NCBI RefSeq assembly: GCF_007830035.1
Contig: NZ_VLKN01000001.1
Coordinates: 372,001-436,000 of the forward strand
DNA length: 64,000 bases
Origin: Luteimonas cucumeris
Lineage (GTDB): Bacteria; Pseudomonadota; Gammaproteobacteria; Xanthomonadales; Xanthomonadaceae
Direction of reading: 5' to 3'
Each line of letters opens with the position of its first letter. Position 1 is the stretch's first letter. Both the position numbers and the translations under genes were made by a program. Under the pieces are notes generated by a model that worked only from the letters and a program-made list of their open reading frames with translations, was not told the DNA's origin and searched no databases. Positions 17,877 through 26,995 of the stretch are shown here, in pieces.

Positions 17877-17904
17877 CTTGAAAGCCCGCGCCGGGTCCCC
17901 AAGT
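17877..17904 (+). promoter_or_regulatory. Sigma-32 (RpoH) heat-shock promoter of groESL
   Basis: CTTGAAA (17877-17883), a 13-bp spacer and CCCCAAGT (17897-17904) match the RpoH consensus CTTGAAA-N(11-16)-CCCCATNT closely. A start about 7 bp downstream gives a leader of roughly 120 nt before groES. No CIRCE inverted repeat (HrcA operator) was seen. Confidence 0.7.
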
Positions 17905-18029
17905 CTGGACCGTCCCGGCGTGCCGGGTTTTTCACGCCCGCGACGTTGGCAGTCGTCATGTACGACTGCTAAAATCGCCGGTCGTGAGTCCTGTTTTTCC
18001 CAACCAATCAATCACTTAAGAGGGTCGCA

Positions 18030-18317
18030 ATGAACCTGAAGCCGCTCTACGACCGCGTGGTCGTCAAGCCCATCGAAGCCGACGAAGTTACCGCCGGCGG
18101 CATCCTCATCCCCGACAACGCCAAGGAAAAGCCGACCAAGGGCGAAGTGATCGCCGTGGGTGAAGGCAAGGCGCTGGACAACGGCAGCGTGCGCGCGCCG
18201 AAGGTCAAGGTCGGCGACAAGGTCATCTACGGCCAGTACTCGGGCAGCGCCTACAAGCTGGAAGGCGTCGAGTACAAGATCGTGAAGGAAGACGACATCC
18301 TCGCGGTGCTCGCCTAA
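18030..18317 (+). CDS. groES: Co-chaperonin GroES
   Basis: 95 residues, complete. GroES caps the GroEL cavity during ATP-driven folding. It starts [19 protein letters not shown] and contains the mobile-loop region [18 protein letters not shown] and the conserved [14 protein letters not shown] segment; the C terminus is [15 protein letters not shown] ribosome-binding site AAGAGGG precedes the ATG. It is followed by groEL after 142 bp, an unusually long spacer caused by a repeat element. Confidence 0.98.
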   Translation: MNLKPLYDRVVVKPIEADEVTAGGILIPDNAKEKPTKGEVIAVGEGKALDNGSVRAPKVKVGDKVIYGQYSGSAYKLEGVEYKIVKEDDILAVLA

Positions 18318-18331
18318 GGCGATTCCCGCGG

Positions 18332-20109
<1,778 letters not shown>

Positions 20110-20204
20110 TCCGTTCCGCGATGCAATGAGTGTGCGATTTCTTCCAGCGCGCCGCAGCGCGCCGGGAGAATGGTCAGGCGGAGCCTGTACGCACCAGCAA
20201 CAAG

Positions 20205-20233
20205 AAAAACCCCGCAGCGATGCGGGGTTTTTT
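20205..20233 (+). terminator. Terminator after groEL
   Basis: AAAAACCCCGCA / TGCGGGGTTTTTT closes a GCGA loop about 95 bp after the groEL stop. The A run and T run make it usable from either side. The 312-bp gap 20110-20421 contains only this and the terminator of the adhesin gene. Confidence 0.85.
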
Positions 20234-20340
20234 ATGGTTCTTTTCATCCAGGTTCCGAGCCGGTGCGGGCCCACGCACGCCGGCGTGATGATTTGTTCTT
20301 CAGGATCAAGGCTGCCTTCCGCGGGAGTTCGCGAAGGACG

Positions 20341-20367
20341 AAAAAACGCCCCGGCCAGAGCCGGGGT
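20341..20367 (-). terminator. Terminator of the trimeric adhesin gene
   Basis: Read leftward, CCCCGGC/GCCGGGG with a 4-nt loop is followed by CGTTTTTT. It lies 55 bp after the stop of the minus-strand adhesin gene and faces the groEL terminator. Confidence 0.8.
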
Positions 20368-20421
20368 GCAAGGTGGTCACAGGTCGCCACCTGCCTGCGC
20401 GCAGCAGGTGGGTGCAGAGCG

Positions 20422-22191
20422 CTACAGCTCGACGCCGAAGCCGACGCCCGCCGAGCTGTCGCTACCACTGAATGCGCCGCCAAGCGAGAACGACGCGCGC
20501 CCGACGCGCTTGCCGTAGCCGAGCGACAGGCCCTTCTCGCCTCCCTGGAAGCCGGCACCGATCGCGATGCGACCGCGCCCGCTCTGGGGGCCGGCGGCGT
20601 TGGTCGCCATGTTCAGCATCGCCGCGCCCATCGCTCCCGAGCGATCGATGCGTCGGTTCTGCTTGTCCAGGCGGCGGTCGACGTCGTCGAACCTATCCTC
20701 CAGGACCGTCAGGCGGTCGTTGATATCGCTGGCATCGAAGCCGACCAACTGCTGGATGGCGGTGTCGGTGTACTGGTTGGCCGATGCCAGGGTGGCGGTG
20801 TCGCCGGCATCCATGTCGCCGCGGATTGCGACCTCGCGGGTGTCGGTGTAGGTGTTGGCGCCAGTCAGCGTGGCGGCGTCGCCGGCCTGCACGTCGCCGC
20901 GGATCGCAGCCTCGCGGGTGTCGGTGTAGGTAGTGGCGCCGGCCAGGGTGGTGGCACCGCCGGCCTGTATGTCGGCGCGGATCGCAACTTCGCGGGCGTC
21001 GGTATAGCTGTTGGCGCTGGCCAGGGTGGAGGCATCACCGTTATCGGCGATCTCCTGCACGCGGACCTCGCTGACGCCACCCCCGACCACGCCATCCAGT
21101 GCCGACTGCAGCTGACGCAGGTTGACGGCGTCGGTCGCGGCGATGGCATTGGAGACGTTGCTGATGCGGCGCTCGTTGCCGGCACTGCCGACCGAGACGG
21201 TGTTGGCCTGGCTGGCGATCGAGGCGGCGCCGATCGCCACCGAGTTGGTGGCCGCTTGCGCGACGCTGGCGTTGTCGCCCAGCGCCACGCCGCCGTTGCG
21301 CACCGTGCCGGCACCGCTGGGTGCCAGCACCGTGGCGCCGGTGCCGATGGCGATGGCGTTGGCAGCAGCGGCGCGCGCCGTCCTGCCGACGGCCAGGCTG
21401 GCCTCGCCGGAGGCCACCGACCCGACGCCGATCGCGCTGGCATAGTCGCCGCTGGCGGTGTTCTCGAAGCCGAACGCCTGGCCGGACCAGCCTTCGACCG
21501 TGTTGAAGCTGCCGAAGGCGTTGCTGGATATGGTGGCCACCCGGTTGAAGCGGCCGACGGCGCTGCTGGCGGCGCCCACGGCCTCGTTCTGGTTGCCGAA
21601 CGCGGTGGCGTAGTTGCCGCTGGCGGTGTTCATGTAGCCGAACGCACTGCTGTTCTCGCCGCTGGCGGTGTTCATGTAGCCGTGTGCGCTGCTTTTGGCG
21701 CCATTGGTCGTGTTGCCATTGCCGAAGGCGTTGCTGTCCATGCCCGCCGCGACGTTCCAGCGGCCGAACGTGGTGGCGATTTCGCCCGTTGCGGTGTTGT
21801 AGGTGCCGAATGCATCGCTGTCCTTGCCCTTGGCCGTGTTGCGGTAACCGAATGCATTGGCGGCTTCACCCTCGGCAGTGTTGTTGCCGCCGAATGCGTT
21901 GCTGTAATTGGCCTTGGCCGTGTTCTGGTAGCCGAACGTCGCGCTGAATTCGCCGCTGGCGTTGTTGGTATGGCCGTATCCGGCGGCAGCGTAATGGCAG
22001 GTCGTGTTCGCTGTGCCGTGCTCGGGACCCTGGTTCTCGCTCTTGCCGGTGTCCTGGACCCACCCGCCGGTCGCTGGATCGTATTCCCAGCAGTCGAGGA
22101 AGTCGGCATGTGCCGGGTTGGCGATGGCCAGGCCGAGCGCGAGGACGAGCGGGACCAGCTTGAGCGAGCGATGGAAGGCGGGGTGATGCAT
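20422..22191 (-). CDS. YadA-like trimeric autotransporter adhesin
   Basis: 589 residues from the ATG at 22191 (MHHPAFHRSLKLVPLVLALG), preceded by GGAG; a longer frame upstream is not used. Signal peptide 1-29 (cut after AHA). The head (about 60-330) consists of about fourteen-residue YadA/Hep_Hag repeats such as NAFGNGNTTNGAKS and SAFGYMNTASGENS. A neck region follows (RRISNVSNAIAATDAVNLRQL). The stalk contains three 26-residue repeats built on TLASANSYTDAREVAIRADI, then a coiled coil (LEDRFDDVDRRLDKQNRRID). The last 70 residues form the YadA beta-barrel anchor ending FGVEL. It should form trimers on the outer membrane (type Vc secretion) and mediate adhesion. Last gene of the sigma/kinase cluster. 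Confidence 0.92.
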   Translation of the reverse strand: MHHPAFHRSLKLVPLVLALGLAIANPAHADFLDCWEYDPATGGWVQDTGKSENQGPEHGTANTTCHYAAAGYGHTNNASGEFSATFGYQNTAKANYSNAFGGNNTAEGEAANAFGYRNTAKGKDSDAFGTYNTATGEIATTFGRWNVAAGMDSNAFGNGNTTNGAKSSAHGYMNTASGENSSAFGYMNTASGNYATAFGNQNEAVGAASSAVGRFNRVATISSNAFGSFNTVEGWSGQAFGFENTASGDYASAIGVGSVASGEASLAVGRTARAAAANAIAIGTGATVLAPSGAGTVRNGGVALGDNASVAQAATNSVAIGAASIASQANTVSVGSAGNERRISNVSNAIAATDAVNLRQLQSALDGVVGGGVSEVRVQEIADNGDASTLASANSYTDAREVAIRADIQAGGATTLAGATTYTDTREAAIRGDVQAGDAATLTGANTYTDTREVAIRGDMDAGDTATLASANQYTDTAIQQLVGFDASDINDRLTVLEDRFDDVDRRLDKQNRRIDRSGAMGAAMLNMATNAAGPQSGRGRIAIGAGFQGGEKGLSLGYGKRVGRASFSLGGAFSGSDSSAGVGFGVEL

Positions 22192-22403
22192 CAGTTTCTT
22201 ACTCCGTGTTGGATGGGCGACGCCCTGTGGATGCCGTGCGCGAAGGCCGGACCCTCCAACCACGAGAACCAATAGCGATAACTGACAGGGGACGACCGCG
22301 ATCGCCGCGCGGAGCCAGCCCCGCGCCGGCCATGGCGGCAGCGCGGGCGGGAGTTTTCAGAACGTCATGGGCGGCATGCTTCTGGTCGTGCCTGCATGAA
22401 GCA

Positions 22404-23153
22404 TCAATCGCCAATGACGATGGAGGCCGAGTTGTCGACGCCGCTGCCGGGATCGGGGATGAAATCCAGCTGGAATTCCGGCTTGAACTCGCCTTTCGTG
22501 TGCCAGTCCTGGATCCGCAGCCGGCGATCCCCCTCGTCGCTTTTCAATGTCGCTTCCACCCTGTAGCGGCCGATGGGGATGTCTTCTATCTGGTAGCGAT
22601 CGATCCAGTAGTGATCCCCCAGCCGGAGTCGGAGCGATTTTCCTGGCGAGCCGTCGATCAGCGGGCCACTGGGCGTCAAGGCCAGCTCGACGTTGTCCAG
22701 GTCCGCGCTGAAATCGAGGTCCGTGCTCAGCTGGATGAAACCGCCGTAATAGCCGTAGTCGTTTTCCGGCGTGCGCCCTTCCAGTTTCCAGGTGAAGTTG
22801 CGTACAGCACCTTCGTCGTCGAAGGCATCGATGTTGTCCGGATGCAGTTCCAGCGTGTAGGTCTTGCCGTTGTACGCCTTCCTGATGGAGGCATACGCCC
22901 GCCATGCACCGGGCTGCGCCTTGATTCGATAGCTGCCGTCATCCCGGGTGGAGCCATGGATGTAGGACGCGTAGTACACGCTGTTGTCCAGCAGGATTTT
23001 TGCCCCGGCGATGGGGTTTCCCTGCGTGTCCCGGGCGGTTCCCGTGGCATAGCCCGTTGCTGCCCTGGGCGCAGTGTTGTCGGCCTGTATTTCGCAGGCG
23101 GACAGTCCCAGCAAAGCCAAAGTGACGAACAGGGCGGCGGTCGGCTGTTTCAT
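22404..23153 (-). CDS. Putative lipoprotein with carboxypeptidase-regulatory-like fold
   Basis: 249 residues. The lipobox LSAC places the lipidated cysteine at residue 20, after a short hydrophobic signal. Residues 30-110 (ATGTARDTQGNPIAGAKILL, then DDGSYRIKAQPG) match the carboxypeptidase-regulatory or CNA-B-like beta fold used in surface and transport proteins. The rest is beta-rich with many D, G and Y residues and no recognised active site. It sits between the adhesin and a large membrane protein, all on the same strand. It could assist surface display or bind sugar or protein; this is inference only. Confidence 0.8.
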   Translation of the reverse strand: MKQPTAALFVTLALLGLSACEIQADNTAPRAATGYATGTARDTQGNPIAGAKILLDNSVYYASYIHGSTRDDGSYRIKAQPGAWRAYASIRKAYNGKTYTLELHPDNIDAFDDEGAVRNFTWKLEGRTPENDYGYYGGFIQLSTDLDFSADLDNVELALTPSGPLIDGSPGKSLRLRLGDHYWIDRYQIEDIPIGRYRVEATLKSDEGDRRLRIQDWHTKGEFKPEFQLDFIPDPGSGVDNSASIVIGD

Positions 23154-23204
23154 GTGTTGTGGTTCCGGAAAAGTGGTTGCGCTTCGCGCTGAGCGACGTG
23201 GCTT

Positions 23205-25586
23205 CTACTCTGGCGTTCCCGGCACCACGCAGTTGTCGCGTACGCGCGCTATGTCGCCGCCGTTGCCCCAGGCCCTGACCTCGCCAACGGGCGGGCGGCG
23301 GCGTTCGACCTGCAGACAGTGGTACTCGATCGACTGCGCGGCGGCGGCGCGCGGCACCAGGATGTGTTTCATCCAGCCGGCGGCCATGTCCACCACGGTG
23401 TTGGTCATGCCCAGACCGAGCATGCCCTTGACCGCGTTCACCATCTCGCCGAAGCCCGGCGCGCCGGTGTCCACCACCTTGGCCACCACGGTGTGGTGGG
23501 CCAGGGCGACTTCGCCGCGGCTCGCCTGTTCGCGCTCCACCATGGCCTTGAGGCGGGCTTCTGCATGGGCCGGTGAGGCGCGCTTGAGCTGCATTTCGCG
23601 CTGCACCGAATTGCGCTTGATGAAGTCGTTGTCCGGGTCGCCCATGGGGATGTTCATGTGCGCGGGAAACAGCGGGCGGATCTCCCACCGCACGCGCCAG
23701 TTCTCGGCGGCATCGGCGATCTCGCGCAGGCTTTGCAGGGCCGGCAGCTCCAGTGCACCGAAGCACTGGTTGATGATCTCGCCGGTGCGCGTTTCCTGAT
23801 CCTGCAGCGCGCGTTCGTAGGCCTCCAGGTCCTTGGGGTCCACGCCGGCGCTGGCAGTGAACCAGGCGTACCGGCTGCCGTGGCCGTCGCCACCGCCCGA
23901 CGGCGGCTTGTGCACCGTGCCCTGTTCGGCGTGCACCTCGACCTCGGTGTTGGCGAACTGGATCACGACGCGCAGGATCTTGGAGGCGCTGCCGATGCCG
24001 GACAGCACGCCTTCGGAGATTCCGTACAGTTTGCCGAGCGCTTCGAAGGCGGCGTTGCCGGCCTCGTTGACGGCCCAGTCGGTTGCGCTGGCCTCGCCGG
24101 GCGAATCGCCGCCCAGGATCTTCTTGATGTCGGCGCATTGGGACAGACTGCCCTGGGCGTGCGCGGGCGGCAGCAGCGCGTCGACGATGTTGTTCGTAAA
24201 TCGTGACGACCATGCCGTCGCCCGGCCGGCCGTGCGCGCGGGTGGCTGGCCACGCTGGAATGCGGCCAGGAACAGCTGCATTTCCAGCAGCGTCATCCGG
24301 TAGTCGTCCGAACGCGGTCCGCCGCGCAGGTCCACCGACTGATCGGTACCGCGTGAGGGGCGCATGTATTCGGAGCCCAGCAGGTCGAACGGCGTCTGTT
24401 GCAGGCGCGCCATCTCGGCGAGGAACAGCGGGGTGAAGCTCTGCGGATCGCCCGGGTGCTTCGCCGCTTCGCGCACCCAGGTATCCAGCAGCTGCAGGAA
24501 GGCATCGCCGGATTCGTAGTTGGGACCGACCTGACGCTCGGCCCAGGCCTCGCGATGTCCGTTCTGTTCGATCCTGCTGACCTGCCGTCTGGCGTCGCGG
24601 CTGGCCTCGTTCGCGGCCCTGCGGGCGGCGACCAGCGGCCCGAGTGCGTCGCGCCTGCGCTGTTTGGCTGCCTCCAGTCGGGGGTGCAGCTGCTTACGTT
24701 CGGCCGATGAAACGGCCCGGACGGCGTCTTCGACCACCGTGAGGTCCGCCCGTGCCTCTTCGAAGCGGGCCTCGAGCGATGCGATCCTCCGCTGCCATTC
24801 CTGCTCCCGGGCCTCGGCTTCGGCGGTGGCGACGGCAGCGATGGCGTCGAACCTTGCCTCGCGCTCGTCTTCGATCGCACGCACCTCGTCCTTGGTCAGC
24901 CACGCGGGATTGTCGTCGTTCGCCGAGCCGCCGAGGTCCCACGCGAACGTGTCGAGAAAATGCGCGAACTCGGAGGCATGCAGGCGGAACGCGGTTTCGC
25001 GGTTGCGCGCTTCCATCGCCAGGTTGCGTGCCTCCACCGCGGTCATCGCGTAGGGCGTGGCGGGGCCGATGGCCTCCACCACGATCCGCTCGCCGTCAGT
25101 GGTGGCCATGCCGCCGCGTGCCAGCACCTCGCGGGTGATGCGGGTGGCGGTGGCGAGGTCCTGCGCGTCGACCAACTGGCGGGCGAGATCGGTCCACGGT
25201 CCGCGTGGCAGCGGGGTCAGGCCGTTGGCGCCCATGATCGCGTGCGCCGGAGCGGGCGACGTCGAGGCGTTGGTGGCGTCGCTCGCTGCGTTGTCCGTGG
25301 CTGGTATGTCGCCGGGCGTGCGCAACAGCAGCGCGGCGATCGCGATCGCGGCAACGCCCGCGACGCTGCCGGCCACGATCCGCCGATGCGGCAGCCAGAG
25401 ATAGAACCGGCGCAGCGCGGGGAACACGGTGCCGCGCAGCCACTGCCAGGTGGCGGGGATCGCGCGCAGGAAAATGAATCGGCCAAGCATGACCAGTAGC
25501 GCGTACAGCTGCCGAGCCAGGAACCACAGTCCCTTGCCAATCGCGATCGCGATGTCCTTCAGCGTTTGTTTCCAGTCCATCGTCAC
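23205..25586 (-). CDS. Large membrane-anchored coiled-coil protein of unknown function
   Basis: 793 residues, starting at GTG 25586 or ATG 25580 (GGACAGG lies upstream). I do not recognise the family. The N terminus has a hydrophobic stretch (about 14-50), a basic loop (RRFYLWLPHRR) and a second membrane helix (about 70-88). A low-complexity A/S/T linker follows, then long charged helices (about 225-345, EAEAREQEWQRRIASLEARF, RRQVSRIEQNGHREA) predicted to be coiled coil. The C-terminal third contains SQCADIKKILGGDSPGEAS and several conserved-looking cysteines (INQCFGALELP, EYHCLQVERRRPP, DNCVVPGTPE). Probably anchored in the inner membrane with a periplasmic body. It follows the secreted protein gene in the sigma/kinase cluster. 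Confidence 0.75.
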   Translation of the reverse strand: MTMDWKQTLKDIAIAIGKGLWFLARQLYALLVMLGRFIFLRAIPATWQWLRGTVFPALRRFYLWLPHRRIVAGSVAGVAAIAIAALLLRTPGDIPATDNAASDATNASTSPAPAHAIMGANGLTPLPRGPWTDLARQLVDAQDLATATRITREVLARGGMATTDGERIVVEAIGPATPYAMTAVEARNLAMEARNRETAFRLHASEFAHFLDTFAWDLGGSANDDNPAWLTKDEVRAIEDEREARFDAIAAVATAEAEAREQEWQRRIASLEARFEEARADLTVVEDAVRAVSSAERKQLHPRLEAAKQRRRDALGPLVAARRAANEASRDARRQVSRIEQNGHREAWAERQVGPNYESGDAFLQLLDTWVREAAKHPGDPQSFTPLFLAEMARLQQTPFDLLGSEYMRPSRGTDQSVDLRGGPRSDDYRMTLLEMQLFLAAFQRGQPPARTAGRATAWSSRFTNNIVDALLPPAHAQGSLSQCADIKKILGGDSPGEASATDWAVNEAGNAAFEALGKLYGISEGVLSGIGSASKILRVVIQFANTEVEVHAEQGTVHKPPSGGGDGHGSRYAWFTASAGVDPKDLEAYERALQDQETRTGEIINQCFGALELPALQSLREIADAAENWRVRWEIRPLFPAHMNIPMGDPDNDFIKRNSVQREMQLKRASPAHAEARLKAMVEREQASRGEVALAHHTVVAKVVDTGAPGFGEMVNAVKGMLGLGMTNTVVDMAAGWMKHILVPRAAAAQSIEYHCLQVERRRPPVGEVRAWGNGGDIARVRDNCVVPGTPE

Positions 25587-25655
25587 GTTTGCCTGTCCGG
25601 TGTGAGCAGCGAAGAAGCTGCGACCGGCCGCGAACGGCCGGCGCGAGCCGGTGGA

Positions 25656-26888
25656 TCAGCGCCGCAGCAGGCCACGCAGCAGGCCCTTGGCTGCGTCCTT
25701 GACCCCGCTCTTGGCCTCTTCCTTGATCTCCTCCCCGGTGGAACGTCCCGTCGCCTCCGTCCCGAGCGCGCCCAGGCCGGGCATCAACATCGCGGTGGAC
25801 TTGCTGCGTACGCGCACGGCCCAGTCCGGCTTCCAGTTCTGCGCAGCGCCCTGCGGACGCGGTTCGACGACATTGCGATCGTTGCCGTAGGCGATCATCT
25901 GCACCATCGGCGCGGCTTTTCCCCCGGCGAACACTGCTTTGGGGATGTGGCATTCGCGCGCATCGGGGGCGAGCAGGGTGCGCGCCTTGACCCACTTCGC
26001 CACCAGTGACTCGGGCAGGTAGTCCAGCAATTCGTAACCGGCGTAGCCGTCTTCCGAGCTGCTCCACATCACGATGGTGTCGCCGCTCGTCACGGTGGCA
26101 TGGGCGAAATAGCCGTTCGCGCCATCGGCGCCGCTCCAGCGCAGGGTCATGCCGTTTTCTCCGCCGCCGTCGCCCTTGAGCTTGAGCTCGGACAGGAAGT
26201 CGTGTTCGCCAGCCAGGGCGAACTGCATCGACGCCGGCACCTTGTCGCCGGTGACGTGATGCTGGCCCACCAGCGAGGCTTTCGCCGGTACCGTCTTGCG
26301 GGTGGACTGGTTGGGCCACAGCGCGTGGTCGGGGCCGGGTGTCACGGCCCTGCCGGGCACCTTGCGCGGGGTGATGCCGCGTCCGCTTTCCACCATCTTG
26401 CCGTTGCGGATGGTGACCGAGTATTCGCGCGGCTGGCCGGCGCCGGTTGCCTCGCCGCACCCCCAGTAGTAGCGGATCTTGAAGGTGCCGTTGCCATCGG
26501 CGATGCCGGTGCCAAGGCCGCCGTCGTTGCCGTCGTGGACCGGCTTCCTGTCCGGCGGCGGCAGCAGGTCGATGCGGTTGCCCAGGCCCAGTCCGTGGGG
26601 AACGGCTTGCTCGGCCGGTCTGCCGGGCTGGCGACCGTTGTGGAGCGCCACGTCCATGAATTTGCCGGGCATGGCCGGATGTTGGGTCAGGCCATAGCTT
26701 GCGCCGCCGCCGGACATGGCGCCCGAGAGGCGGCCCATCGCGCCGAGTCCGGGCATGCCCGGCATGGCGTGGGTGGCGACGTCGATATAAAGATTGGCCG
26801 GCTTTTCCTGCGCCCATGAGGGCGTGGGCAGGGCGACAGCCAGAGCGAACGCCAGCGCTGAAGGAACAAGGGAAGAATGAAGAGGCAT
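25656..26888 (-). CDS. Exported protein of unknown function
   Basis: 410 residues from the ATG at 26888 (MPLHSSLVPSALAFALAVAL), with a clear signal peptide cut after SWA (about residue 26). The frame is open further upstream, but that part has no signal peptide. After the signal a methionine/glycine-rich segment (HAMPGMPGLGAMGRLSGAMS) precedes a beta-rich body with FKIRYYWGCGE, PGPDHALWPNQS and a TLRWSGADGANGYFAHA segment that could be a fibronectin-like strand pattern. The C terminus is helical and basic (EEIKEEAKSGVKDAAKGLL). I do not recognise the family. It lies between the kinase and the large membrane protein, so all four downstream genes may form a surface or envelope set controlled by the sigma/kinase pair. 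Confidence 0.75.
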   Translation of the reverse strand: MPLHSSLVPSALAFALAVALPTPSWAQEKPANLYIDVATHAMPGMPGLGAMGRLSGAMSGGGASYGLTQHPAMPGKFMDVALHNGRQPGRPAEQAVPHGLGLGNRIDLLPPPDRKPVHDGNDGGLGTGIADGNGTFKIRYYWGCGEATGAGQPREYSVTIRNGKMVESGRGITPRKVPGRAVTPGPDHALWPNQSTRKTVPAKASLVGQHHVTGDKVPASMQFALAGEHDFLSELKLKGDGGGENGMTLRWSGADGANGYFAHATVTSGDTIVMWSSSEDGYAGYELLDYLPESLVAKWVKARTLLAPDARECHIPKAVFAGGKAAPMVQMIAYGNDRNVVEPRPQGAAQNWKPDWAVRVRSKSTAMLMPGLGALGTEATGRSTGEEIKEEAKSGVKDAAKGLLRGLLRR

Positions 26889-26995
26889 GTTGCAGTCACC
26901 CGAGGAGGGCGGGTCGAACGGCGACCCGGCCGCGTCCGGCGCACCCGGACTCCCCATCCACGAGATCCGGGGGCCGGAACTGACAGGGGCTGTGA

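Noticed and set aside
17455..18011. Short frames on both strands in the groES upstream region
   Set aside because: No ribosome-binding sites or domains; the region is better explained by hairpins, a terminator and a heat-shock promoter.
20170..22275. 701-codon plus-strand frame over the adhesin gene
   Set aside because: Mirrors the repetitive adhesin coding sequence; no start signal or domain, and it begins inside the groEL terminator region.
22206..23192. 328-codon plus-strand frame over the lipoprotein gene
   Set aside because: Antisense to a gene with a lipobox and a recognisable beta domain; no supporting signals.
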